From positions 62,001 to 126,000 of the forward strand of contig JALRMH010000019.1 in the NCBI GenBank assembly GCA_026119935.1: 64,000 bases of DNA. Direction: 5' to 3'. The notes under the pieces were generated by a model, which was not told where the DNA came from, made no database searches, and saw nothing but the letters and a program-made list of their open reading frames with translations. The position numbers were made by a program, and so were the translations under genes. Below, one piece after another: positions 44,488-58,455 of the stretch. The number at the start of each line of letters is the position of its first letter. Position 1 is the stretch's first letter. This DNA is from Endothia cerciana. Taxonomy: Eukaryota > Ascomycota > Sordariomycetes > Diaporthales > Cryphonectriaceae.

Positions 44488-45594
44488 GTCGGGTGGGGGT
44501 GAGGTTGGTGAGGAGGGTGATCGTGGGTGCGTGAGGAGGAAGTCCTGGGCCGGGGATCAGGACGACAGCGTGATCGGGGGTATAGTACCGTGACTCGAGT
44601 CGTACCAAGCCCTGTCGGTTGTCTGTCTTCCCTGGTCGGGTGGAACTCTGATGATCCTCGCCGGGCTGTCTGTCTGTAGGGTGTCCGTCGGTTGTACGGG
44701 GACGTGCAAGCTGGGAGGGAAGAGATCGCACGGGGTGAGGAGAGGCTAGGAAGGGGGCGGCAGGACTATAAAGAAAGCGCAGCAGGCAAGGAAGGGGACA
44801 TGGAGCCCAGAGTCAGCCAGGCAGGCTCCATCCTGTGCCGTGAGCTGGTCGAGATCCCACGCCGAGCAGTGCTCCATGACAGATCCTTCTGTGGACGCAC
44901 GATTGGTGGTTTTTTTTCTTCGTTTTTTTTAACGTCGAGGCTATACCCCTAAGTGCAAGTATACCCGCGAACGGGTGTTTGTATTACTGCCGGGAACCTG
45001 TCATCTGATCTAGCTCCAAGACGGGGTCGCTCAGGTCACAGGATAGCAATGCGCCTGGAGCTGCGGTTCTGCCGAGGGAAGCCGCCACTACGGATGGATG
45101 CGGTGCGCCAGATGGCCCATGCCATTACGTTTCGTTTTCTTCGGCGGTCAATAGACCAAGTTGGTCAAGAATCTCCAGGTTGGATGCACTCGCTGGTCGA
45201 GGATATTGGGCCCCTTTCCTCCAGCCTCTCCTCGACCTGCCGCTGCGTCTGCCCGGGAAACGTCTAACCACACCACCTCAAACTGCAGGGTCCGATAGCG
45301 GGCATGGAGGGGCAATACGCCCCCCCCCCCCCCACGATGCAGCGGGATAGCGACCCCTACCGGGCCTAAGAGCCAATGGTTGCTTGCCAATTACACCTAG
45401 CTCTTACAGGCCAATCACAGCAGCCAGGCGGGCTCCAGGGTGTCGCTGCAGCTGTGAGGCCTGAGACCTCTGGTGAGGCTCACACGCAAGTTGGTTACCT
45501 GGTTACCTGAACCCGCGTAAAAGGGTCTTAAGTGTCCGTCAAAGCGGGATACCGAGAGGACTCACCAACCCATGAGGCCGCTCGCTTCTTGACC
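44488..45594. other. Divergent promoter region between CAR2 and GPI10
   Basis: About 1.1 kb between two divergently transcribed genes. It includes T-rich tracts near 44910-44930 and a C14 run at 45320-45333. No gene is visible. Confidence 0.5.
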
Positions 45595-47773
<2,179 letters not shown>

Positions 47774-48071
47774 ACACCGGGGTCCGCCGTGACACCGGAC
47801 GTTAGGACGAACAGGAAGCACAGCATCAAAATAGTCGATGCCTCCTGAGGTCGATCCTCCTCTCCCATGTACAATCCTGCCCAGGGATCCTGGCTGTATC
47901 ACGTCTCTAGTGAGGTACCTGCAGCCAATGAAGATCACGGGGCCCCCTCTGCGCGGGCCCGAATACCTCGCTACAAGGTGCCCATGATATTGGCCAGCTC
48001 GAAAGTAACAGGCTATATAGTCTCAGGGGCCTCGGCGGAACGCTACCTGACGGCCCACCCCCGCCGCACGT

Positions 48072-49813
48072 TCAGAGCATATACCTAAACCCGGGGTTCA
48101 GGTCCCCCAGCTCCGTCTTCTCGTAGTCGGTCAGGTCCCGCCGCACCGTCCGGCCCCTCTTGCGGTTCTCCCACGTGATGAGCGCCGCGTACAGGCAGCA
48201 GCACGCGGCGCTGAGGCAGACGAAGCCGATGCAGATGCTGTAGCCGGGCCTGTACCCGGGCGAGTCCCTGCTCAGGAAGCTGTAGGTGGCGATGATGCCG
48301 CCGATGTTGCCGAAGCCGATCTGCCAGGCGGACCCGACGGCGCGGCGGTGGTGGCCGCCCAGGTTCATGTTGTACCAGCACACGATGACGGGCATGGCGC
48401 CGTAGGTGCCCATGCAGACGAGGAAGAGCGCCGCGTACTCGAGGTGCAGCCGGTCGTGGACGGTGAGCAGGATGCCGAAGCCCGCGAGGGCGATGCAGAT
48501 CGGGCCGACGGTGTACAGGAAGCGGTGGCGCGTGAGGTCCGAGAGCACGGCCACGAGCATGCTGAAGCCGAACGCCGCGGCCCAGGGGGGCACCGAGCGC
48601 AGCTGGGTCTCGATGGCGCCGTACTTGTAGGTCGCGAGGATGGCCGGGCTGAAGTACGCGTACCCATATGCCGGGCTGTTTTTTGAGGAGGGGGGGGGGG
48701 GAGGGTCTACGTTAGTTTCTGTGTGTGGAGACAGCTGGGTGTGTTGTCTGGCTTACACGACCAGGCCCATATACATGAAGCCTCCTATGAGGACCTTGGG
48801 GTCGCGCAGGACGGCGAGGACGTCGCCGGAGGTGATCCTGCGCTCCGCGGCGTTTCTACCCAGGTCTGCCTCGAGGCGAGCCCTGATGTAAGACCTCTCC
48901 GTCTCGTCCAGCCACCTGGCTTGTTCGGGGCTGGATCCCAGGCATCAGCCACGAGTGGTGGGGAGGGGCGCGTGGTGGGGGGTGTACTCACAAGGTCGGG
49001 AAGACGAAGAGGAACCCGATGCAGATGACGAAGGTCAGGGAGCCCTCGATTATGAAGATCCAGCGCCAACCGCCGTACCCTCGCATACCGTCCACTGTCC
49101 AGAGCGTTAGCAGGAAATTTGAGGGCTCCCCCCCCCTCCCCCTTTCATGACCTTGCGCGCTTACTCTTTCCGATGGCGGAGGCCAGCAGCCCTCCAAAGG
49201 CACCGGCCAGGGATGTGGAGCAGAAGAAGAGCGTGAAGCGCTTCTGGGCCTCCTCGCGCTTGTACCACATGCTGAGCAGGTAGAAACAGCCGGGGAACAT
49301 GCCGCATTCGAACAGGCCCAGGAAGAAGCGCGTCGCAAGAATGCCGGAGTAGTTCTGCGTCAGCCCCTGGAGGACCATCACCAGGCCGAAGCCGAGGCCG
49401 CAGATGGAGAGCCATATCCTCGGGGACAGCTTCTTGAGGAGGATGTTGGAAGGGATCTCGAAGAAGATGTCTGTTTCTCGACGTTCAGCGGCCGGTCGGC
49501 GGGTCAGAAGACCGGTCAGCCATCACTCACAAGGGACATAGAAGATTGTGAGGATCGTGTTATATTCGACGCCTCCCAGGTTCAGATCGGTCGCGAGCCC
49601 AAACGACTTTGCATTGGCGATGTTCACCCGGTCCAGAAAGGCGAGGAGGTATAGCAGGCTGATGAAGGGCAGGATGTGCAGGTCGATCCTGGCCATGAGC
49701 TTCTTCTCGGTGGTGTGCGGAGGACACACGACGCCCAGCTCGTCGTACTCGCCGGGGTAGCCGTTGTCGACCCGGTCCCTGTGGAAATCCGGCGATCCGC
49801 CCCCGTCCTTCAT
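48072..49813 (-). CDS. MFS permease, anion:cation symporter family (Dal5/Tna1-like)
   Basis: The predicted 489-residue plasma-membrane permease belongs to the fungal ACS family (allantoate, nicotinate, vitamin and related organic-anion uptake). Exons are 49813-49531, 49470-49165, 49094-48992, 48930-48757 and 48675-48072, all in phase. TM1 is LLYLLAFLDRVNIANAK, the characteristic family motif. Then come the TM2-3 loop FFEIPSNILLKK, GLFECGMFPGCFYLLSMWY (TM4), GWRWIFIIEGSLTFVICIG (TM6), and PEQARWLDETERSYIRARLE in the central cytoplasmic loop. The C-half contains GHHRRAVGSAWQIGFGNIGG. Substrate is unknown. The frame is open upstream of the 49813 ATG (NDSGHDEVHSDG), so an additional short 5' exon is possible. 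A G12 tract lies in the last intron. Confidence 0.9.
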
Positions 49814-52724
49814 GCCGTCGCTGTGGACCTCGTCGTGGCCCGAGTCGTTCCTCGGGGCTGTGCATAGAAGGGGTTTGGTCAGTCGATCGAGGTCTGCGGA
49901 TATCTCAGACTGAGGGAGATGCCCAGCTCATGTTGTCGAGGATTAGTGACCTGTTGAGGTTCGTCCCGGGCTCCCCAGCCAACCCACGGCAAGCGCAGCA
50001 GCTGACAACACGCAATCGGGATGAGCGCTCGCTTCTCTGGTCGTCTGCATGTGCCAGATACTCACAGAGTTTCTCAGGAGCTCTAGAGGCGAGATGCCAG
50101 GGGAAAAAAAAGAAGAAAAAAAAAAAAGGGGGGGGGGGGTTGACCTCAGCACGTACAAGAACTCCTGCCGAACATGGTCGCAACCTTGGAAGCCTGCCCG
50201 TGGCGGTATGCCTCGTCGACGAGCACTTGGTTTTGTTCAGTAACGACCCGGCGGCAGACTCATCTCCTGCGTTGTCCGATCCTCATATGAGTAAGTGCAG
50301 TTCAGCTCGGAAGAGGCGGAGGGTTCTGACAAAGAGGACGACGGCGGACGGGGCAGAAGAAGTAATAAGTATGTAACAGCTCGGCACCTGCGTGCCCACC
50401 GTGCAGCGCCCTTACACCACAGCTCGCGCCCTCCCATTATCCCCCTCCTAACCACGCCCGCCTCCGCCTACCTCGGAGGAGGTCCCTGTCGACGGTACTG
50501 TGCACTCGAGGACCCGTGCCAAACTCTATCTGGCCTGGGCTACACTGCGCGGCGTTAGGCCGGACCCGCAACAGAGGATCTCCGGCGCGGGGCACCTCTT
50601 TTACTTTTTCTTCTTCAGCGGCACATGAAGAAAACCCTATCTATGGCCTCCTCCTCCTTCTCCTCCTCCTCCAATGGCGACCTCACCCGCACGCCGACAT
50701 CTGCCACCGGCCGCCTGGTCTGTACGGCGGTGACTTCTCGGGCAGATGCATCTCCATCTCGTGGCAGGATGTGACACTGTACCACGCGGCCACAGGGCTA
50801 AGATATTCTCGTACCCTCGAGACGGTTCACAGCAGGAGATGATCTACATCATCCCTCACCGACGGGCTCCCGTGTGGGACGCTTATCCTGTGCACGGAGG
50901 GGACCGTGGTCCTTGGTCCTGGGCGGATTTAGACCGCGGTGGCTCTTCCTGAGACCTAACAAGCGATCACTCATGTACTATGTAGTCTCAAGACTTCCGG
51001 GCTCCCTCATGGGTTGCTTCTCCCCAGGACAAGACGTTGGCTATGTGGGCACATGCAGCAGGATGCCGAGTGATACCAGGCGACACAAAAAGCATAGCCT
51101 TCTAGGTGCGGGATTTTGCCTTCACCGTCTGTTCTATATGATCCAACCACAGCTTCAAGGCGAAGCGACGAGAACGGGCTGACACATACGGGGGGCCGTG
51201 TCTCCCGACAACGAGCACACACAGATCCAACACCGTCGTCAGCAACAAAAGATCCAGCCGAAGTCGCTGCTCAGGCCGCCCCCCTGGTTACCAGCCACCC
51301 CATGGGACTATGGAGTAAGCCCCATAGAAAAAGCCCCCACGGGGGGGGGGGGGGAATATCTATACGCTTGTCCCAGAGCAGACAGAGCACATTGAAATCC
51401 TGCGGGGAAGCGCGGCGCTAAATCCCCAGACTTGGTTCGAGCTGAGGGGGGGGGGGGGGACCACCCTTCGTGCAGGTACTATTGTGAACAGATTATTCCC
51501 GGGGCCTGACGTGCCTTGGCGGAGGCATCGTGACTCGGCTGGTTGAGCTGGTTGATCACACACACACCTGGGTGGTGGCTCTTTCACCAAGACAACCCAA
51601 CCAGCCTTGCTGTGTGTGAGCGAGTCTTGATCCAGGTCTCGGGAGTACCGGCCTTCAAATAACAACCCAGATGTCCCTGGTCATGCATGCCCCGAGAGTT
51701 TATAAGCGCCGGGGTCTACAGCCACGCGAGCCAGCCGTGTGGTCACCGCCTTAAGGATCATGCACCGAGGGAAGGATCACCGCCCTAGGATTTTCTCCCC
51801 TCCGAGAGTCAACAGAGCCTGGAACCCGAAGGGTACCAAAATTTCCGGTGACGGACGGGAAACACGCAGGTCGTACAGGGCAGGGTTTCCGTCCGGGCCC
51901 CGTTCACCTTCTCGAAGCTTTCCGTGAGACGAGAGACGGCCGCGGGATTGCCTCACGCCGGAGGGCGCCCGTCCTGCATGCTTCCACGGCTGCCTCCTTG
52001 GTGCAGCTGTCACAGTCGCCCGAGATGCGCCTGGCACCCCGTTACTTGCAGGAGGTTTTTAGACTCGTGTGTATGCAGTTTCTTCAGGACTTCGTGAACA
52101 AGACGGGACGCCCTCGCCACAGACCCAAGGACCTGTACATAGTAGAATATCATCACCATTCGTCCCCGACTCGCCTCTCTTTTCCCAAATTGTAATACAT
52201 CAGGTAGGTAGCATAACACCAGGGTATCCTTCCACGCAGCAGCTGCTTGAACATCAACACGCCGCCACCGGACTGAAGGGTCTCCCGCTTTCTTCAAGGC
52301 TCCATGACAATGTTGTTGAAAATCCGACAGAAAATATGACACCAACCTCTCATCTCCTCTCTCGCCACCTCTTGCACCTCCACGCCCCGTAACCGACATT
52401 CCAGGCCGCCCGCGTGTATGCTCACGTGCGTACAAACGGTCTCCTTGCTCATCTAGATGAAACACAACCATGTTCGCTTTCCCAAAATGCTGGCACATCT
52501 CCATGAGAGGAATTCATCTCGTAGGTCGAAGTAGGGGTCGGAACCGGGTCGAATATCACAAAAGAAAATAAGGGTGTATCCGGTTCCTTTCTGGTGGTGA
52601 CAGTTGATGGTGCTTGTGATTAGGGGCGTGGGATCCGCGCACCGCTGTCTTACAGCCGTATCGGACCCTGCCGTCCGGGTTCGTCAAATTTTGTGTCTGT
52701 TGACCTTTCCCTTGACTTCCATGA
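49814..52724. other. Gene-poor region with homopolymer tracts
   Basis: About 2.9 kb upstream of the permease and downstream of the RhoGAP gene. It contains an A-rich tract joined to G12 (50101-50139) and two G14 runs (51341-51354, 51446-51459). Short frames show no domain texture. No RNA gene or transposon is visible. Confidence 0.5.
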
Positions 52725-55240
52725 TCAGGAAGAAGAGCCGGTCTCTTCGGCCTTCTGTGGCGCCGAGGCCTCCTTCTCCTGCTCATTCGACCGCTTGATG
52801 TCTAGACTCTTGCCTCGTGTGGGCAGTATCGAGCTCATGGAACCGTGGTCGCCCGGTGGAGACTTCGTCCTTCGGATCTCGGCAGTCTCTTTGGCCTCTC
52901 GCATCTTGCTCTTGATCCACCCTGAAATGCCTCGGGACTCGTCCTTGTTATCCCTCCCAGAATCAAGGCTAGAGTGAGGCTCCAGTGTCGGCTCGTAGAA
53001 CTCACCAAACTTCGCGTCGGTTCCGACCGAGCTGTTGCTTGTCTCGGCCGTCCTGTTGAACCCGATTCTTCGCGGTGAGGTCACCAGCGGCGGTGGTTCT
53101 GAGGTCTCCGATGACACATCGTCCTTCTTCCGAGACAGTCGCCACCGCCTCTTCCTCTCCCTGTCCGGCTGCTCGGGAGATGAGACTCGCTCCCCTACTC
53201 GATCTACTTCGGAGTCTTCATGCGAAGAACTCTGTAGCGACGTGGGGTGAGATGTTTTGCTCTTCAAGCCGGGCTCACCAGTTGAGGACGGTAGCGTGCC
53301 GCTTGACGGCATTTGCGAGGCTCGTGGGGTCGGCTCGGAAGGCGTCTCGATAGCATCTGGCTTCGGCTCCTGTAATGTCTGCTCGGGCTCTTTGCCTAGA
53401 GACTCCCCGACCGTGTCCAGGGGGTTGGTAGCCTCTGTGTTGGGCGACACGGCAGCAGAATGGGGAAGAGACGCTGTAGAGCTCGCAGCACTCGGGTTTG
53501 TGCTGCTCGGCACACGCTTCTTCCGCAGCTTGTTGGGTGCTTTCTTCTCGCTGTTCTCGGTAGGTGATCGCTGGAACAGACTGTGTAAGCTGCGCTCTTT
53601 AGATGGAGTGGTAACTGTCTCGGCGGCCGCTTTCGGTTCCAAGAGACGCTCCTGGCTCCGTTCTGCAGCATGCGCTGGATTTAAGCGGTCTGCACTGGCC
53701 ACACTGCCCGACAGCGTATCCGCGGGCTCCTTGGACTCTGGCATTGAGACCTCTTCGACAGTGGGAGTCGCAGGGACGTTGGCTGTCGACGTGACGACAG
53801 GCGTCAAGGGCGAAGGCGGAGCAGCCAGTGCCTCGTTGCCGCTTCTTGCGTGACCAAATCTCCCGCCCTGCAACGCGGGAGACCGCTTTGATGGCACAGT
53901 GTTGCTCCTGCCGAGTCCGCTGGAAGGTGTTGTAGGCATAGCAGGGCTGCCAGGGCTCGGCGCACCGGTGGACTGGCGAGAGTGTCGGCTGCTCGTGCTC
54001 TTGTTCCGACGTATCTTGCCGTCTCTCACAATGCTCTCGGCCCCCGCGCTGGCATTTGACGCAGATCTGTGGACGCCCGACTTTTTAGAGGAACTTGGAG
54101 TCGTGGGCGCGATGATCTTGGGCGTGCCCTGTTGGACCTCCTGCATTGTCTTTTCATCTGCGGCAGTTCCCTGCATCCCGATCAAAAAATGGTCCTGATT
54201 CTCGATTAGGAATATGAGGACGCATTGGTTCAGGCGGTACTCCTCCGGAGCCATGGCGTGGATGGGATGCGAGAGCATGCCGGGCTGGAAGATGGCCGCC
54301 AGGTTCTGCGAGTTCATGCGGTTCTCCTCTGCCTTTGCGGCAAACACTGCTAGGAGGTCGAGGATGTAGAGCAGGAGCTGTCGGTTCAGGGGGGGGAGTT
54401 CCTTGATCAGGTGCTGGTACCTCTTGATAGCCGCATCCACGTCGAAGTCATCGACGAACTGAGGGCCTTCGGCGTCTCCAGCAGCCGTCTTGGTCGCGCC
54501 TCGGAGGGGATCCCGGAACTTCTCGTACAGGTCGAGGGGGACCACGGGCTCTGGCAGGTCGTTGAGATACCGCCGGAGGACATTCGCCGCGTCGTGGACC
54601 GTGTAGCCATCCCAGCTCAGGCCCTTGCCGTAGCGATCTGGAGAGTCGAAGACGTGCTTGAGCTCCTTGATGCGCTTCTCGGACCCGTTCAGGCGGAAGA
54701 TACCCTCGACGCCCGTCGCTATATCCCTTCGCGTCAGCACCCCCATCCCGCAAAAGCCCTGAGGACAGTGCACCCACCTTTCTCCTTCAGGAAGACCCCG
54801 CACTTTGCCACCACGATGGGGACATAACCATAGATGTAGCTCTTGCCGTGGTCGTCTACGAGGGAGATGGCGACGTTCGCATAGACGATGCTCTGGCGCA
54901 AGGGGACGCCGAAGATGCCCTGGGGTTTGGTTTCTGCGGAGGTTAGCTTGGCCATTGCTGCTGAATAAATGCTGCAAATAGAAGAATGAGGTCGCGGTCC
55001 GTCCTCTAGATACATGCTGAGAGAGCCGCGCCGCGCATTCTGCCGCCTCGAGACTCTTGTCAACCAGCCATTGTTGGTGTTGGTGGTGGTACTGCTGGGC
55101 TCAACAGGCGGCGAGGTGGAGGCGGCAGCCTCCTCGGGCCCGTCGAAACACCTCAAGATGTCTTCGATGGATGCACGCTTGCGGCTGTTGTCCCATTTCC
55201 CGACAAAGGCGGTGTGACGCTTCGAGAGGGCAGAGCGTGG

Positions 55241-55290
<50 letters not shown>

Positions 55291-55516
55291 CAGTGGTGGT
55301 GGTAGTAGCAGAAGAAGAAGGGTCTTCACCATGTGACTCCTCGTGCTTGGAGGAAAGCTTGAAGTTCTTCCACCACGACTTGAGATCTCGCTTGCTCGGA
55401 GGGGAGGCCTGGGAGGTAGTCGTGGGAGTCGGGGGCTGCATGTGACGCGCCGCCTCGTGGTTCACGGCGGTGGGCGGGTGGACGCTCGGAGGATTGGGCG
55501 GTTTGGCTGCCGTCAT
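52725..55516 (-). CDS. Rho GTPase-activating protein, SAC7/LRG-type
   Basis: The predicted 910-residue protein has two exons, 55516-54778 and 54718-52725. It accelerates GTP hydrolysis on Rho1-type GTPases controlling cell-wall and actin assembly. The N-terminal region is low-complexity with a poly-Ala run. A conserved lead-in follows, GIFGVPLRQSIVYANVAISL and YIYGYVPIVVAKCGVFLKEK, then across the intron GVEGIFRLNGS, in which R255 is the catalytic arginine finger. The GAP domain continues with DLPEPVVPLDLYEKF, LLYILDLLAVFAAKAEENRM and NSQNLAAIFQPGMLSHP. The remaining 500 residues are disordered, Ser/Pro-rich, with a basic segment RERKRRWRLSRKKDD. The arrangement matches yeast Sac7 and its filamentous homologues. 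The ATG at 55516 opens the longest consistent frame. Confidence 0.92.
55243..55287 (-). repeat. (CAG/CTG)n repeat encoding poly-Ala in the RhoGAP gene
   Basis: About 15 trinucleotides, CAG on the + strand, read in the GCT frame on the coding strand as a run of about 15 alanines near residue 80. Confidence 0.9.
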
Positions 55517-58455
55517 GGTGGAGGCGACCGCACGCGACGACGAGGACGCGGCGACGAGAGCTGTGAGTTAGTGAATGCCAGCGCGGGGCCAATATCGTCG
55601 CGACTGTGGTTGGAGCCAGTGTGCAGAGCTCGGATGGTACCTGGCCTTGTTCGACGGGCTGGATGGGGGGGGGGGGGCGAGGAGGCGACGCTCTGGTGTC
55701 GTCGCGATCAAAAGGTAAGCAGGTCGAGGTGGTTGTTTGGTCAGGCTGGACTTGAGAGACCAAACGTCGGGACGAGACAAGGCGGCACAGGCGCAGGCGC
55801 AGTCTTCAATGTTAGGTGCTGCCCTGGTGTTAGCGCAGCGCTTGTGCTGACCGGGGGTGGTGAAGGCTGGTTGTTAGGCCAAGAGTTGGGCCTCTGCATC
55901 TGTTCGTGCCCGCTGAAGTCAGCAGCACAGCACAGCATTGGAATACAGCACACACACCTCGGCAACACAGACAGGTCAGGTCAGGCTCACCAGGTCAGAC
56001 ACGGACATTGTGCAGCCACAGCCACATGGCAGGTACGTAGATGCATGCCGTCGCCCCGTGTGTTCAATAGGCTGGACCCTGAGGCGCAGAGTGATTTCAT
56101 CGTGGGGTCAGATTCTTCCAACTTTTCTTTGATGTGAGATTACAATGCTACCTCGAGGGCACTATTCCGTTTTCTATCCTACCGTACTGGGCGTGAATGG
56201 GAACGGCGGTCTTTGGCTCTATCGGCAGCTTGGATCACCCATGGACCCTTCATTCGTGGCATTTGGCTGTCGAGCCCGAAAACATCGAGGGCCAACAAGG
56301 CGGATATGAAGACTCGAAATCTGTCGTCTGCCGTCTGCATAGACGCGCAGGCCTCGCAGGTCATCTGTCAGAAAATCTCCAGGCTGTGCCGCTTGAGTTT
56401 AGTTCAGATTCATGACTGGGGTCGGTGCATATGATGTGTACTCTTTTAGGAGGTCGGATGCGGGTCTATTGTATATGTGCACACCTCTTTCACCTCTTCT
56501 GGCAACGCTATAATCTCAATAAATTGCCATGATGCCTCTTGCATATATCATCTCCTGTGGGAGGGCAACAAAATGACAACCAAAAAGACCGCCAACCGCC
56601 CCCTCCCCCTCCTCCTTTGAATTTTTCTACAGCTTGGTATGCATAGCTGGGCGGCCTCTAGGTCTCGACGCACAGGCAGGCACCACCAAGGACTGCCATG
56701 TCACGATGGATGGTGACAGCGACCGTTGGATTATGCAGTCTAGCTGCATCTGCTTGTGGTTCATGGCGTACCTAGCACCCGGGTGACACTGCATCATGCC
56801 CCCCCCCCGGGCTTGGGTGCTGTGCCACAGGCGTGTGTGTAAGGCCTTGGACCTTTTCCCAGACCGGCCATCCTGGCAGGGCATGAAGGAGAACACGCAG
56901 TTCTTCTGGCCGTCTCTCCATGGCCGTGAGGGTACCGAGCTGTCGGGATTGGGAAACAATGCATGCTGATCTGTTTTGTCTAACCAAGATTGTGCCCATA
57001 GCAGAGGTTCAGCAAGATCCCAGAGCTCCACCAACTCCCGGGGCCCTCGAGGTCTCGACCGACCACCGCGGTTGTACTATAGCAGCTACCAACTCCACAG
57101 TGACGCAGCTCATTGCATTACAGCCTGCCAGCCTTGTCCGAGTTTCGTCGAGGCAAACTTAAACCAGCCACTCGAGGCTCCATTCCCGCACTCTCTCGTA
57201 TCCTTCCCCTGGAGTATCGTGTCATCCAGATCAGCCCAGGAGGCCCGGCCAAGTCGTCCCAGACTGACTCCTGCTCCTCCTCCTCCTCCTCCTCCTCCTC
57301 CCTCCTCTCGTCCATGTCATGTCATGTCCTGCTCCGGCGACCAGCCCGTCCGCCCGCACGCGCTCAGCGTTTCGTCGCACCTCGACTGCTACCCTGCCAA
57401 ACCCCTTCCAGTCCCAGTCCGTCCGGGATTTGGCTTCCAGCTTCCAGGTACCCGCCCTCCGGTCTCCCCACGGGTCCTGTTACTGTTCCCGTCTGGTGTT
57501 TGGCCCTTCCCCCCCCCCCCCCTCCGTGCTGTACCTTAGCCCACAGAAAGCTTGTTCCAGATCTCCGGTCCCAACCGGCAACTGATTGGTATACCCACCC
57601 GGGGGGCGTGCCTGGTCCAATTTTAGCATCATGCAGGGTCGACCTCTCGGGCGGCCCAAGCCACCTAAGCACGCCTAAGCTCCCAAGGGGCCTTTTGGGC
57701 TAACCCCCGATCGGCAAACAAGCGAGCGCTGCGCTGGGCCCGAAGCAGGTTTCTGGCGTTGGGGCGCTCCCCGCGCAGCCCCGTCATAGCTTGCGAGTCT
57801 CATGGCCTCCTTCGGAGATGAGCAGGGCAGGGCCGCTGGGTACTCACTTGTCAAGGCGGGATGGAGGTGAGACGGGGAGGGGGGGGGCTGTTGGACAACG
57901 AAGAGAGCATGTATATCTCCCGCTTCCAGACTTGTTAGGCCATGTGCTGGGTGGGCCGCAGCAGCGTCACTCGCCCCAGGAACCCCTCGGTGGATCTTGA
58001 GCGATCTGGCCGTGCGTGCCCAGATCCGGTCTAACCTGCCACTGGTGATCTCAGCTTCCGAGTGCTGGCATTTCGCCTGTCTCCGCCGGAGGATCTGCTC
58101 AGCTCCACGCCTCTGAGGCCGCGACAGTGAACACCTGGCAGCAATGGAGCTCATGACGCTCAAAAGGTATTCTCGAATGCCCAATGCAGACCTCGAAGTC
58201 CAGTCTGGAAGTGCGCATAGCGAGAGAGTGTAGTAGGAGACGAAGCCTCATTCACCAGGCTGATGGTCAGAGCGCACGAGGATGAGCACCTAAGGCTGGA
58301 ATCCTGGAACGACATCAAAAGAGCAGTCTGATCAATTACACGATGCCATGCCTAAAAAGACCGGCGAAGCCGGCGAACGCACGGACGCCATGGATTATCA
58401 TGCCTTTTAGTGTGCATTCTCAAGATCGTATCAAGATCACTGCGGCGCAAAGGGA
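55517..58455. other. Gene-poor region: RhoGAP promoter and CTR9 3' flank
   Basis: About 2.9 kb. It contains G13 (55665-55677), C10 (about 56799-56808) and C14 (57509-57522) tracts and a CTC-rich stretch near 57270-57305. Short frames have no recognisable content. Confidence 0.5.

Noticed and set aside
49866..49940. A possible first exon (MSWASPS) for the Dal5-like permease
   Set aside because: Its only plausible donor leaves the wrong phase for the downstream open frame, so I kept the ATG at 49813.
55007..55050. An extra intron in RhoGAP exon 1 ending at a CTAAC...CGCAG acceptor near 54930
   Set aside because: The branch and acceptor look good, but the nearby GTATCT donor gives the wrong phase and the frame is open throughout, so I left the exon continuous.
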